NCBI GenBank assembly: GCA_039707655.1
Contig: CM077665.1
Span: 314,216,486-314,280,485 of the forward strand
Length of the DNA: 64,000 nt
Direction of reading: 5' to 3'
Source: Elymus sibiricus
Taxonomy: Eukaryota; Streptophyta; Magnoliopsida; Poales; Poaceae
Part shown: positions 34,801 through 45,265 of the stretch, one piece after another
Numbering within the stretch: position 1 is the stretch's first letter
Layout: every line of letters begins with the position of its first letter
Position numbers and translations under genes: made by a program
Notes under the pieces: generated by a model
Databases searched by the model: none
Seen by the model: the letters and a program-made list of their open reading frames with translations, nothing else
What the model was told of the DNA's origin: nothing

Positions 34801-37800
34801 CATGTATCAATGCATTTGCTGCCCTTAGTTACTCAACAGGTGGTACATGCCGGTCGAGGTACTCCTGGCAAATTCCAGTGACGGACAGAAGGTGTACCAT
34901 GTTCCATGTTCCATGAGGCATACATGGACAATGAATCTGGTATGCATGGAGCTATTGTCAATTTGGACATTGCGGTGCTGATCAATTGAGGATTTTTTTT
35001 TTTACAAAATCATGCCAGGTATACTTTTAAAAGGCGGCAATGGCTATGTTATCAAATGAATATAATCAGCACGTAAAAAGTAGAAAAGGTACACTATAAC
35101 CTTGAAATCTTGTCGATTTTAAATTACAACCTTGAACTACTAAACCATTTATTTTTAACCCCAAACTATGAAACCCATTCACTCTCTCTCTCTCTCTCCC
35201 TCACTCATCTATCAAGTGACTTTCTCTTCCCTTAAGCACGACTCTAACTCTCTTCTCACTCTCCTCAACTCGAGCCTGCCTGTCCTCTTTTCGATCTCGC
35301 AACCTGCATCATATCCTGCAAGATATTCACTGTTGCCTTGGATAATATTGTGGCTGCAGGGTTAGAGATTTGGGCTAGCTCGGGTCGGGGGAAGTAAGAA
35401 GAGAAATGGCCATGGGAGACAGAAGAGAGATAGGGCAACGGTTGTCGTGGATTAGCTGTGCCAGCTGTCCACCACGTGGATCTGAATCAGCACAAAACCA
35501 ACTGAGATTGGACCAAGGGGCTAAACTGGATAGATTTTCATATTTTGGCGTTACAAATAAATTGCTTATGAGTTGAAGGTTGTACCATGAAGGTTGTAAA
35601 GTGGACTTTATTCTAAAAAGTAAAACATGATTTCATTGTTTCGTGGAACACTTGTTAATAAGACCTAATGGCGTAGATTTGCTACAGCTGGGTTTGGATA
35701 AAAAATAAACAGCTTAGGAGTTGAAGGTTGTAACGTGAAATCCGGCAAGGGTTGAAGGTTGCAAAGTGTACTTCATTCTAAAATGTAAAACAAGATTTCA
35801 TTATTTTGTGGATCACTTGTTTAGTAAGATCTAATGGTGTAGATTTGCTACCACCGAGTCATACATCCACAAAAGGTGCCTAAAATCATCCAATAAAGTT
35901 AAAACCGAAATATTCAATTTAACAGCAAAGACTCATTTCCCCGTCATCTTCAGTCTTTGCGCTTAACTACATCGTGTATCTCAAACCAACCATTTGCATC
36001 AACATGGCCACTCCCATTTATATATGCCTCTCATCCATTTATGCGACAACATTCACATAGGCACCTTCATGGAGTTTGCTTCAACAAGAAAAATGGCCAT
36101 GGAATGTCGTGAAACCCAAGGGTCAGCTGCAACACCCCAGCCTCTCACCCAGACCGGCAGTCATTACTCGTAGCGGGATCTAGACTGGCCTCACAGACCA
36201 ACACTGCACACATTGTCCTCACTCGTGCGCAACAGGGAAGAACTTCCCGGTCCGTCACCAAGCCAAGCACACTTAACCAGAGGTTCTCGGAGATGAGCTT
36301 CCGGAGCGCGCGCTGTTGATATGAGTAGTATATCATTCCTTTTAAGCTAGGATGTCACATCAGCCAAGTAGCATTTGATGAAACCAAACATCCTTCTAAG
36401 GTTGGCTGGAGATCTTACCAGATCATGGTAATGATAAATGGTACTGATCAATCTCAACTTGTCAAACAAATATTGAAACCACCACCTTGTAAGGGTTGTC
36501 ATTGAGCAAAAGGGAAAGTTCACACTTCTCATATGAGCATTGCTGTCACTGCATTATTGCCGCAGACATGTATCAAGAAATGCTGAAAATGCTCTGAAAT
36601 GGACAATCTTTATAGATTGGTTGCTCATATGAATGAACAATAAAACAAACTTATCATTGATATGTTCGCTCTCATTGAGATGAACAGCATCGTGGCATTC
36701 CAAAGGGGAGAGTGGAAGTGAGATGACTTGGAACAAGTGAGGATCACATACAAAATTACTAGAGATCATGTGTTCTCCACAGGAGACAAGGAAGTGAATG
36801 GGCCAAAAGTGAAGAAGATTCTATCTGGTTCACAAGGATAAGCAGAGCTATAATGGTAATGAATAGCAAAGCCCTTGTAGTACCAAAAAAACATCCACAA
36901 AAAGGTAGCTGTGAGATTACTAGAATGGCAGTTAATTATATCAAATACTGGAATTAAAAAAACCGCGCAAACACCTCACAAAATAAACTCTAGAAGGGAA
37001 TACAATTGCAACCCTCAAAGTATTGAGGGTTGGGTTTAATAACACCTCCCTGTAAATAAGGACCATGACTTCGTAAAAAAAAAGGCTACTATTTGATACC
37101 CATGGTTGTAAATTAGCTGCGCCTGCTATCTTGAATTGAATCGTATAACATGTGTAGTTAGCTATAAGCATGTCATCTTCAGAAGCAATACTTCAAATAA
37201 GTTAGCATTCAACAGCACATACCATGGATGAGCTGTAGTCCTGAATGTATTCTCTTTCCACACTCCTTAAATATGCCTTTCGGTCTACTGACCATGACGA
37301 CCATGAGATCCACCAGCACAAACACCGCAGTCCGTGGGAGCCACTCTCCGTGCATCGGCGGTGGTGCCAACAGTAACTTGTCCCCATAATCTAACACATC
37401 GTTCAATGTGTCATACCCGCACAACGCTTGCAACTGAGCTCTCAACTGCCCCTGCTTATGCGCTAGAGCCACCCTCTCCCTCTCCTTCAACATGGTCTGC
37501 CCTAGCGTTCCCTCTACTGCACTGAGTTCAGTACCAAGTTCTTTAATACGGCGTCCCCTCTCCATCTCATTCTTAACAGCGGTGTCGAGCCTCTCCACAT
37601 GCTTCGAGGCAGCCTTGTAGTCACAGATCCTGAGCAGGTAGAAAGTCTGCAGCAGCTCCGTGTAGAAGAACAGCCCAACCCAATGCTCCTTCTGCATCCA
37701 ATAAGCATAAAGATGGCATGCAACAAAACACAAAGTTTACATCTCTTCACTGCTACAGACAGCATAAAAATGAAGAGATGAAGAAGGAAAAAAGCTAACT

Positions 37801-38475
37801 TGAGTTTACCTGCTCGGCCGTGAGCGCATCCCAGAGCTGGGAGACGCGCGCGACGGCGTCTTCAACGGCGGCGTTGTCCTCCCAGCAGAGTAAGTGGACG
37901 TGGAGAGCGGTGGCAGCGAAGAATAGGTCGAGCTGGGGGCTCTCGAGATCGGCAGCGGCGGCAGCCCCGGCAGAGAGAGTGGAGAGAGCAGATGCGGCGT
38001 CCCCGTCGACTACGAGCGCGGAGGCGAGCTGCGCCTGGAAGTTACTGGTCCAGAGGAGGGCTGGGCCAGAGGGGAGAAGCCCCGAGGCGGAGGCGGAGGC
38101 GAGGAGGGTGAGGCCGCGGCGGAGCGCGTGCTTCTGCGACGGGACGGCGCCGAGGAGGCCGTAGACGTTGGCAAGGAGGGAGTGCGCTAGCAGCTTGAGG
38201 CGCGGCGGCGCGGATGGGAGCGGGTTGAGGACGAGCAGCGCGCGCTCGAGGTGGGCCTTGGCGTTGGCGAGCCCCTTGGAGCGGGCGAGCAGCAGGCCGG
38301 CGAGGCGCATCCGCGCGCGGGCCTCGGCGAGCGGGAGGAGCGAGGCGGCGTGGGGCGGGCTGAGCGCCGACTCCAGGCAGGAGGTGGCGGTGGAGAAGTC
38401 GCGGCGGCGCTCGGCCTCCTCCGCCAGCGCGAGGAGGCCGTCCGCCGCCGACATGGACGGGCCGGCGGACGGCAT
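28808..38475 (-). CDS. SCC4: Sister chromatid cohesion 4 / MAU2 homologue (cohesin loader subunit)
   Basis: Ten exons: 38475-37810, 37691-37223, 34636-34598, 31699-31578, 31238-31092, 30615-30526, 30427-30303, 29661-29456, 29266-29142 and 29002-28808. All have GT/AG borders and matching phases, total 2184 nt, 727 residues, no lesion. SCC4/MAU2 partners SCC2 to load cohesin on chromosomes in the nucleus and is a helical TPR-repeat scaffold. Conserved landmarks seen are APPPMHGEWLPRTAVFVLVDLMVV, RPKGIFKECGKRI, MLRGQYAHSVGCFDEAAFHFLEA, YAAVSYICKGDAESSSE, LHDTGQAREILKSSLTLAK and YDIPTQIWILSVFT. Length matches plant SCC4. The tail is basic (RRSTRRRVS). Exon 1 is GC- and Ala-rich; a second in-frame ATG lies at 38454. 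Introns 2 and 3 are 2.6 and 2.9 kb, swollen by MITEs. This is the only clear host gene in the window. Confidence 0.95.
30051..30074 (+). repeat. Run of 24 G in SCC4 intron 7
   Basis: Uninterrupted G24 on the plus strand (C-run in the transcript). Preceded at 29965-30045 by two ~28 bp imperfect repeats (AAATATGGAATCCTAGAGGAGAAAT...). Length in such runs is unreliable in assemblies. Confidence 0.8.
30902..30994. mobile_element. Stowaway MITE in SCC4 intron 5
   Basis: A 93 bp hairpin: CTCCTTCCGTCCCAAAATAA at one end, TTATTTTGAGACGGAGGGAG at the other, with TA on both sides (30900-30901, 30995-30996). Ends and TA duplication are typical of Stowaway (Tc1/Mariner). Confidence 0.9.
33119..33833. 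mobile_element. hAT-like element in SCC4 intron 3
   Basis: Near-terminal inverted repeats AGGGGTGGGCAT and ATGCCCACCCCT. ACATAAAA lies on both sides (33111-33118, 33834-33841), an 8-bp target duplication. The left end has about seven extra bases before the repeat. The edges are rich in TTCGGTT/AACCGAA motifs. The centre holds two ~70 bp tandem repeats (ATTTGGCGAGA(C/T)GTGCGG..., near 33570 and 33632) and a snRNA-promoter-like motif. No transposase. Confidence 0.65.
33344..33393 (-). promoter_or_regulatory. USE + TATA-like module of a plant snRNA-type promoter
   Basis: Minus-strand GTCCCACATCG (33383-33393) is an exact match to the plant upstream sequence element RTCCCACATCG. A CTTATAAG TATA-like box (33344-33351) lies 33 bp downstream, a spacing used by Pol II U-snRNA genes. 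No known snRNA sequence follows, so it may be chance or captured promoter sequence. Confidence 0.35.
33870..33952. mobile_element. Stowaway MITE in SCC4 intron 3
   Basis: CTCCCTCTGTCTCATAATACAAGAC and an inverted, degraded partner (GTCTTACATTATGGAACAGAGGTGG), flanked by TA at 33868-33869 and 33953-33954. Confidence 0.85.
34443..34532. mobile_element. Stowaway MITE in SCC4 intron 3
   Basis: CTCCCTCCGGTCCGAATTAATTGACGC paired with GCGTCAATTAATTCGGATCGGAGG, flanked by TA at 34441-34442 and 34533-34534. Only ~65 bp from the 39-bp exon 3. Confidence 0.85.
35540..35875. repeat. Imperfect tandem duplication of ~155 bp in SCC4 intron 2
   Basis: Two adjacent copies carry the same phrases: GAGTTGAAGGTTGTA, CATTCTAAAA(A/T)GTAAAACA, GATTTCATT, CACTTGTT and CTAATGG(C/T)GTAGATTTGCTAC. 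A CT microsatellite lies at 35178-35196. The rest of intron 2 (34637-37222) shows no gene; 36120-36315 looks like a dispersed repeat I cannot name. Confidence 0.6.
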
Positions 38476-38700
38476 GATCTAGGGCGCGGTGAGCGGCAAC
38501 GGCATGGAGGTTTGGGGGAATCGGGGTGGGGGAGCTGGGAAGCGTGGGCTGGAAGGAGGTGGGGGGGGGGGGGGAGGAAGGGCTGGGCTCGGCCGCCGGT
38601 TTCAACGGGCTCGTGTTTGTGTGTGTCGGTCGCTGTTCGGCGTGTGAAACCGGAAATGAAAGGGCAAATTCCGGTCCGTGCCACCAGTAATTTTCTTTCA
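38476..38700 (-). promoter_or_regulatory. 5' leader/proximal promoter region of SCC4
   Basis: GC-rich, with a run of 14 G at 38561-38574. The transcription start cannot be placed; no convincing TATA box is seen, as is usual for housekeeping genes with GC-rich leaders. Confidence 0.4.
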
Positions 38701-38704
38701 TAAT

Positions 38705-39010
38705 AAAAAATACAGTTCAAACGCACGTGATGACATACAAGCATATACATTTATCCATATGACCTCTGCACATATCCTATCCCTGCAAACATCTTCAAAA
38801 TACAGAGTACATCATAAAAGTCTTCATAGTAGATGAAAAATGTCTACTCTAAATGAATAAATATCGTCAAAAAGATTGAGATAAATTCAGAAAATGCGTA
38901 TTAGCGACAAGTTCAAGACTTAAAGCTTGATGGAGCGGTTTCATTAATAAAAAAGCTAATTATCTAAAATGCGCTCAGTTGGTTGTAACTTTAACTCTGA
39001 TAGTAAACTT
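38705..39010. repeat. Degraded dispersed repeat upstream of SCC4
   Basis: Phrases such as GAATAAATATCG, GAGATAAATTCAGAAAATGCG and TTCAAGACTTAAAGCTTGATGG resemble a common but poorly classified Triticeae dispersed repeat, heavily mutated. No ORF. Confidence 0.3.
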
Positions 39011-39022
39011 TTTTAACAACTA

Positions 39023-42000
39023 CTCCTTACCGAAATACAGATCATTCTACGATTTGCATTACAAAATTCGTCACGTTCAAATATTTTTATTCTTTCCTAA
39101 ACTACTCTCGCTCGCGCACTCTTTCCCTCACTCACATACTCTGTCGCTTGCTCATCCAAATCCCTCGCCGCTCGTCGCCGCCTCCTCTCCCTCGCATGCG
39201 TCGCCTTCACCTCTTCCTCTCACGTCGTTGCCGTCTCTCCACTGGCCTCTTCATTCTGCTGCCGTTGCCGTGCCAAGATCTCATTTTTATTTCTGGTGGG
39301 TGGATTCGAAGCGCGGAGGCTCGATCTGCAACGCCAGCAGCTGTGGTACGCCACCCCCTCCTCTTCTTCTCCCCTTGCTGTTGTTGCGGGGAGACGCCGG
39401 TCCCCCTCTCCTCTTCTTCTTCTTCCCTTCTTGCCTTCCTTGATTTGATTTCCTCTCCCTGACCCGGCCTTGCAGGCACGGTCAGGGCCATACCCGCCGC
39501 GTGTAGTTGCTGCTCTCGGACGCCGTCGCCGCCCTCCGTGAGGAGCGACGACAGCCCGAAACTCTGTGGCACGGCGTGCGTCAAGCGGCGCGCCTCAGGG
39601 GCACCGCCGCCTCGGCCATCGGCGTGGCCGACCACCCGTTCACATCCCCGCCGCCGTCGGCCGGTCACACGGCGTCGCTCTCGTCCAACTGGAAGCACGC
39701 GTTGTCATTGGCCGCCTCCGGCTGCTTCGGCAGGCCAAGAAACCGAAACGCGCCCGCGCCCGGCGACCTCGGCATCTCTATCGACCATCCAACGGTCACA
39801 CCAAGACCAGCTCAGCAAGTGCTACCTCGCAAGGCATAGCTGATGGTAAGCCCCTCCTCTGCTCCCTCTGATGGTAAACTCTGAATTTGGTTGCTTGATT
39901 TCTTTCTGCAGCAAGCCAAGAAACAGGGAGTGCCGGCAGTAGTACTTGTATCTCTGCATACGTAATTCACTGAATTTGGTTGCGGTAGTTGATTCATTGG
40001 AAAGATTCATTTAGTTTTGCAGCAGTTTTGCAGGAGTAACAAATTTGTGGTAGTTTGTCAACGTTAACCTCAATGTATCTGCAGTTTCAGTCACTGCTTG
40101 CTATTATTAGTAGCTAAATAAGTTCAGTTCAGTTGCTTCGGTCACTACTTATTTCTTCAGTAGCTAAACAAGTTCAATTTAGTTGTTCTGCACGTCAACT
40201 GAATTGGCCAGAAGTGAGCTGCGTTTTTCGCTGCGGCCTTGCGTGTTTCGGAGATCGAGAGTGTATATCACAGCCTCAAAACCAACATAGTTGAGCAGTA
40301 CAGAAATCAAAATCAAAGAGTTTGTACTGGTAAACTCCATTTTGTAAATCAAGCATGGCAAAGTTTTGTACTCCTAGTAAAATCAAATTCAAAGAACTAC
40401 TGATAAAATCAAATTCAAAAAACTATGGGTAAAATCAAATTCAAAGAGTTTAACATGGCCAGGTTCTCTCCCGGCCATGGAGCCATGGGTTGTGAATATT
40501 AAGCAGGAAACAGGGGTCTCCTTCCCTCTTAAGCAGAGTATAAGTACTCCATTATGATGCAAATTGTTGTAGTAAAAAGCAGCATGGTACTGTAAGTTAG
40601 TGGTACAACTTATCTTTCTAAAATTTTGAAAAGTTATCAAGACCTACAGTTTTACTCCATTTGGCATTCTTCTGTATGCACACATTTGGCATTCTTCTAC
40701 TCTTGTCATATTGGCATATTTATATACAATTTTACAGGGAGTAGCACATTTTGGCATTCTTCTGTATACACACATTATGTATACACATATTTATATACAG
40801 TTTTACAGGGAGTATATATACACATATTTTGCACTGAAAATTCTGCCAAATTCAGTAGTAAGTCTGTACAGTGTACAATAATTTGAACAAATACTGATGG
40901 AGTATCACTTGAATCATTGACAGCAAATATCTCTTGAATTACTCTTCTCTCGAATTACTATTGTCTTGAATTATTGGCAGCAAATACTCCATCAGTACAT
41001 CTATGTCGTCGGTACAACCGAATTGCAAGTGGATCATATTCTATTGTTGCAGCAACAAATGTTGTTGGTACACTTGCAAATTTGTTGCACAATGCAGTGT
41101 GGCAAAAAATGTTGTCAGCAGATATTTTCTGTCAAGTCAAGCCCATCTTTCCTGGCATGGCATCTTGTCAGTAGTGGTAATGCAACATTTATTGTTTCCA
41201 TGTTTTCAGAAATTGGGATCGTAATTTTTAATCACCTTCCAAATCATTGTTTTTGTACTGCTCTTTCCATAAAAGTCCTAATCTCTTTCCATTGATCCAA
41301 ACATATTTACATAGAACTAGCTTGCTCGTTTTGGCACCCCTCATTTCATTTCATTTGGTAGAAATGAAATGAAATGAAATCTCTGCTAGGATTTCATTTG
41401 GTTAAAATGGAAATCCAATCACAAAAAACATGTTTGGCTACCACATGGATTTCTGAATTGAAATGATTGCTATGGCATGTATGGCTGCCATTTTGGCATG
41501 AATGGAGTAATAGACTAACATCATCTTTAAAAGAGTAAAAATGGATTCATTCCTCCATATGCTTCTTTCCAAAATATGCCAGAGAGCAATAATAGGTCTA
41601 GTTTATGCAATTTTTCGGTGTTGGATTGATTGTTTCCAAATTAATACTCCAACATTTATTGTTTCTTTCCAAAATTTATGCAATACTCACCTGGCCAACT
41701 TATTGATCGTTTCCAAAACTTATTGAGTTTATTGATCCTTTCCAAAATTTATTGTTTCCAAAATTAACAGTGGAGTATTAATTGTTTCCAAATTGATTGT
41801 TTCCAGAAATTCACTTGCCCAACTCCCGCGGCAGCGGCAGGGAAGGAGAAGCACCAGCAACCCTCGGTGGGGAAGGAGCAACATTGGTGACCCTGGGCGG
41901 AGGATCTGCTCGAGTTGCCTAAGGGCAGGGTTTCGAGGACCTAGGTGGAGGATCGAGAACCTGGGCGGAGGTGGAGGCGGAGGTGGAGGTGGGGGCGGAG

Positions 42001-42124
42001 GCATAGGTAGAAGACGATCGGGAGGTAGAGGATTCAAATGTAGCGAGGCTAATAAGGTCATTTCCCCAATTTTCACCTGGTCAGAATGATTTCTTCAACA
42101 ACCTATATTTCGGGACGAAGGGAG
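39023..42124. mobile_element. 3.1 kb element with Stowaway/Mariner-like ends and GC-rich cargo
   Basis: The left end, CTCCTTACCGAAATACAGATCATTC, aligns with the inverted right end, CTCCCTTCGTCCCGAAATATAGG. TA flanks both ends (39021-39022, 42125-42126). Inside, 39150-39840 is a GC-rich, CT-leader-like stretch with possible splice sites (CCTTGCAG|G at 39475, |GTAAGCCCC at 39846), as in a captured gene 5' end. Then come tandem repeats of TAAAATCAAATTCAAAGA (40305-40450), of TTTGGCATTCTTCTGTAT... (40660-40830), an ATTTCATTTCATTT hairpin (41340-41385) and a GGAGGCGGAGGT tract (41935-42000). No Mariner transposase is recognised. Confidence 0.45.
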
Positions 42125-42138
42125 TAATACGTGTATAT

Positions 42139-43061
42139 TGATGAGTGATATTTTTACACTCATTTCACCCTTGTTTAAACCGATATATTTCACTTCAAGA
42201 GAGATATTCGTTTCGATATTGCCACTAATGATTGCTGAATGCAAGAGGATTCCACAAATCCTCTCTTTAATGTTTTTTCCACGAGAAATGGGCTAAAAGT
42301 GGAAGAAATCACGTGGAGAAATGGAAAGGAAGGAAAATGAAGGAAGAAACTATCATCAGGAGGCGCGAGCAGCCAACCAGAGCAAAATACGGCGTTCCAT
42401 ATGGGCGCAAGCGCCCGTATGAGCGGTCGTTTGACGTGGAAACTGAGGCAGGCTGTCTACCTGAACAACTTTTATAAAGGGGACCCCGTCGAAATGTCAA
42501 CACAACAACGTCGAGCACAACCAGAACCTCTTCATCATCCATAAACCCTAGCCGCCACTATTTCCATCTCCATAACAGAACAGCGTCGAGCACAGCCAGA
42601 ACCTCTTCATCATATTCATCATCTACAAACCCTAACCGCCGCCATTTCTATCTCCATAGCCATCTCCACCACCGTAGTGCTCTCTCATCTAGTTCGTACT
42701 TGTAATCGTGCATCCAACAAAGCATCCATTGTAAGACATATTGCAATCAATCAATCCCAAGATGTGTTCTTCAATGTTTTCCTCTTGCGATCTGATCTTC
42801 ATGTATGAGTAGTTCAGTAAGGTATGGGCTGAGGCATGAGTCTTGCAAACCCATGTATTTGTTGAGGGGATCAACGGAAGTCTCTGACATAACGTCCTAT
42901 ATGTGTGAAATAAAATTGTTTCGTGAAATGTATCTTGTCTTGTCCGCGATCTTCATCCCTTCAGGTACCCAGGATAATGGAGATCCAACACCGGTGAGGC
43001 TAGGAGCAAGGTGATCGTGAAGTGTTATACCGAACACTGGTGACAATATGGTTTAGTAGGG
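42139..43061 (+). repeat. Left part of an outer LTR (Gypsy-D), interrupted by Gypsy-C
   Basis: Starts TGATGAGTGATATTTTTACACTC. It has one GC-rich unit (42385-42435, GGCGCAAGCGCCCGTATGAGCGGTCG) matching those of 16850-17165, then a TATA box (TTTTATAAAG near 42470) and two copies of a CGTCGAGCACA(A/G)CCAGAACCTCTTCATCAT leader. The sequence resumes after Gypsy-C at 61389, since TAGGG is duplicated at the junctions. Its far end is scrambled by the inverted duplication. Confidence 0.5.
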
Positions 43062-43705
43062 TGATACGTCTCCAACGTATCGATAATTTATGAAGTATTC
43101 ATGCCATATTTACCTATCTTTACAGTACTTTTATATGGTTTTGATGCACTTTATATGATTTATTTAGAACTAACCCGGACTAACGTTGTTTTCAGCAGAA
43201 TTACCGTGGTGTTGTTTTTTGTGCAGAAAATAGAAGTTCTCAGAATCACCCGAAACTTTTTTATGATTTTTTCTGGAGAAAATAAGAAATACCGGAGCGA
43301 AGAACCACCGGAGGGGATCCACTCATGGGCCACAAGCCAACAGGGCGCGCCCTGATGACCCACAAGTATAAGGGATCAATCGTAATCCTTTCGATAAGTA
43401 AGAGTGTCGAACCCAACTAGGAGCAGAAGGAAATGACAAACGGTTTTCAGCAAGGTAATTTCTGCAAGCACTGAAATTGTAGGTAACAGATAGTTTGATA
43501 TCAAGATAATTGGTAACGAGCAAGTAACGGTAACGGTAAATAAAGTGCAGCAAGGTAGCCCAATCCTTTTGTGGCGAAGGACAGGCCAGAACAGTCTCTA
43601 GTAATAGGCAAAGTGTTCTTGAGGGTACAAGGGAATTTCATCTAGTCACTTTTATCATGTTGGTTTGATTCGTGTTCGTTACTTTGATAATTTGATATGT
43701 GGGTG

Positions 43706-45212
43706 TGAAAGCACATTTGCTCCCTTGGTGGTTTTGGTAATTAATAACAACATATATGTCATTGTACTAATGTTTCCACTAATCATATTTCAGGAAAAGT
43801 TCAATGATAGGGATGGCAAAAGGATTGTGGAGATACCCCAAGATGCAAGGAAATGGATTAGCAAAGCTTCAAGCAAGAGGACTCTACATTTTACTTTGTG
43901 AGAAATCGCTTTGAGTCCATAGGAAAGCCAATACTATTAAAAGGGGGTAAGGTACTGCTGGTGAACAAGATGCTCCACGTGCATAAGTGATAGTCACCAA
44001 AAACACCCACAAGCTCTTCCACAAAAGTCTGTCAAAAGCCAAATATCCAAAATCGGTGCAACCAACAATTTCCACTCGGTGCCACCGATTCCCAAAATCA
44101 GACAGACTCATGCCAAACCCTAGCACATCGGTGCAACCGACTCCACTTCGGTGCCACCGAGTTTGGGTTGCCAACTTTCTGTTACCTCTATTCACAAAAT
44201 CGGTACCACCGAGTTTGTTGGATCGGCGTCACCGAGTTGCGCAATCTGGCCGTTGGTTACCTAATCGGTACCACCGAGAATTATATATCGGTCTCACCGA
44301 GATTCAAAAGTTATTGCCTTTTGGTCACTTCGGTACCACCGAGATTCACACATCGGTGTCACCGAGTTGGTCACTTTAGGTGTAACGGTTGGATTTTTGG
44401 GGATGCCTATATATACCCCTTCACCACCACCTACTCGAAAGAGAAGCACTCAGAACTATTCCATACTTGCCCCATCCTATTTTCTGAGAGAGAGCCACCT
44501 ACTCATGTGTTGAGATCAAGCTATTCCACTCCATCCATATGAATCTTGATCTCTAGCCTCCCCAAGTTGCTTTCCACCAAATCAATCTCTTCCACCATAG
44601 CCAAATATGTGAGAGAGTGATTGTGTGTTGAGGAGTCTATCATTTTGAAGCACAAGAGCAAGGAGTTCATCGACATTGCCGAGCCTATTACCTTTTGGAG
44701 GGTGGTGCCTCCTAGATTAGTTAGGTGTCGCTTGGGAGCCTCCTACTTCGTGTTGTGGAGTTGAACCAAGAAGTTTGTACGGGCAAGGAGATCGCCTACT
44801 TCGTGAAGATCTACCCATAGTGAGGCTAGTCCTTCATGGACGGAAGCCGTTATGGAATAGTCAAGGTTGCTACTTCGTGGACCCTTATGGGTGGAGCCCT
44901 CCGTGGACTCTCGCGACCGTTACCCTCCGTGGGTTGAAGACTCCATAAACGTGGACGTACGATAGCACCATCTATCGGAACCACGGGAAAAATCTTCGTG
45001 TCTACAAATTGCGTTTGATCTTCCTTCCTACCCTCTACTACATATGCTTGTTGTTACTTTCCGCTGCTATACTCTTAGACATGCATGTGTAGGGTGTGCT
45101 TGACTTGCTATCATTGCTAAAATCTGCCAACACTTAAAATTGGGAAAAGGTAGGATTTTTATTCGGTCAAGTAGTCTAATCACCCCCCTCTAGACATACT
45201 TTCGGTCCTACA
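43706..45212 (+). repeat. 5' LTR of Copia-3
   Basis: TGAAAGCACATTTGC ... CGGTCCTACA, 1507 bp. CGGTN3ACCG cluster at 44070-44368, TATA box CCTATATATACCCC at 44406-44418. Confidence 0.92.
44070..44418 (+). promoter_or_regulatory. Dyad cluster and TATA box of Copia-3 5' LTR
   Basis: About ten dyads (CGGTGCCACCG, CGGTACCACCG, CGGTCTCACCG, CGGTGTCACCG and variants) spaced about 20-50 bp, ending ~40 bp before TATATATA. The 3' LTR repeats this at 52089-52440. Inferred U3 enhancer/promoter. Confidence 0.65.
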
Positions 45213-45231
45213 AGTGGTATCAGAGCTTTGG
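45213..45231 (+). promoter_or_regulatory. Primer-binding site of Copia-3
   Basis: AGTGGTATCAGAGCTTTGG, the standard initiator tRNA-Met site of plant Copia elements, adjacent to the LTR end and 35 bp before the gag ATG. Confidence 0.9.
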
Positions 45232-45265
45232 TCTCCATTGTATTGGTCTCACAACCTAGGAGAGT

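Noticed and set aside
36120..36315. Possible SINE in SCC4 intron 2
   Set aside because: It looks like a dispersed repeat, but I could not find A-box and B-box motifs or a target duplication.
38042..38750. Pro/Arg-rich minus-strand ORFs overlapping SCC4 exon 1
   Set aside because: They are other frames of the GC-rich first exon; the SCC4 frame is fixed by homology and splice phase.
39148..39871. GC-rich plus-strand ORFs upstream of SCC4 as a separate host gene
   Set aside because: No recognisable domain, frames break at supposed splice sites, and the block lies within an element with Stowaway-like ends; treated as captured cargo.
41729..42076. Minus-strand ORF with a run of 12 prolines
   Set aside because: Encoded by a GGAGGCGGAGGT simple repeat; no other support.
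42121..42126. GGGAGTA at 42120 as the end of a short Stowaway
   Set aside because: No partner end within MITE range; it pairs best with the distant end at 39023.
44070..44368. Regularly spaced short repeats resembling a CRISPR array
   Set aside because: The repeats are 11-bp dyads with unequal spacing inside a plant retrotransposon LTR and occur in several LTR families; not a CRISPR.
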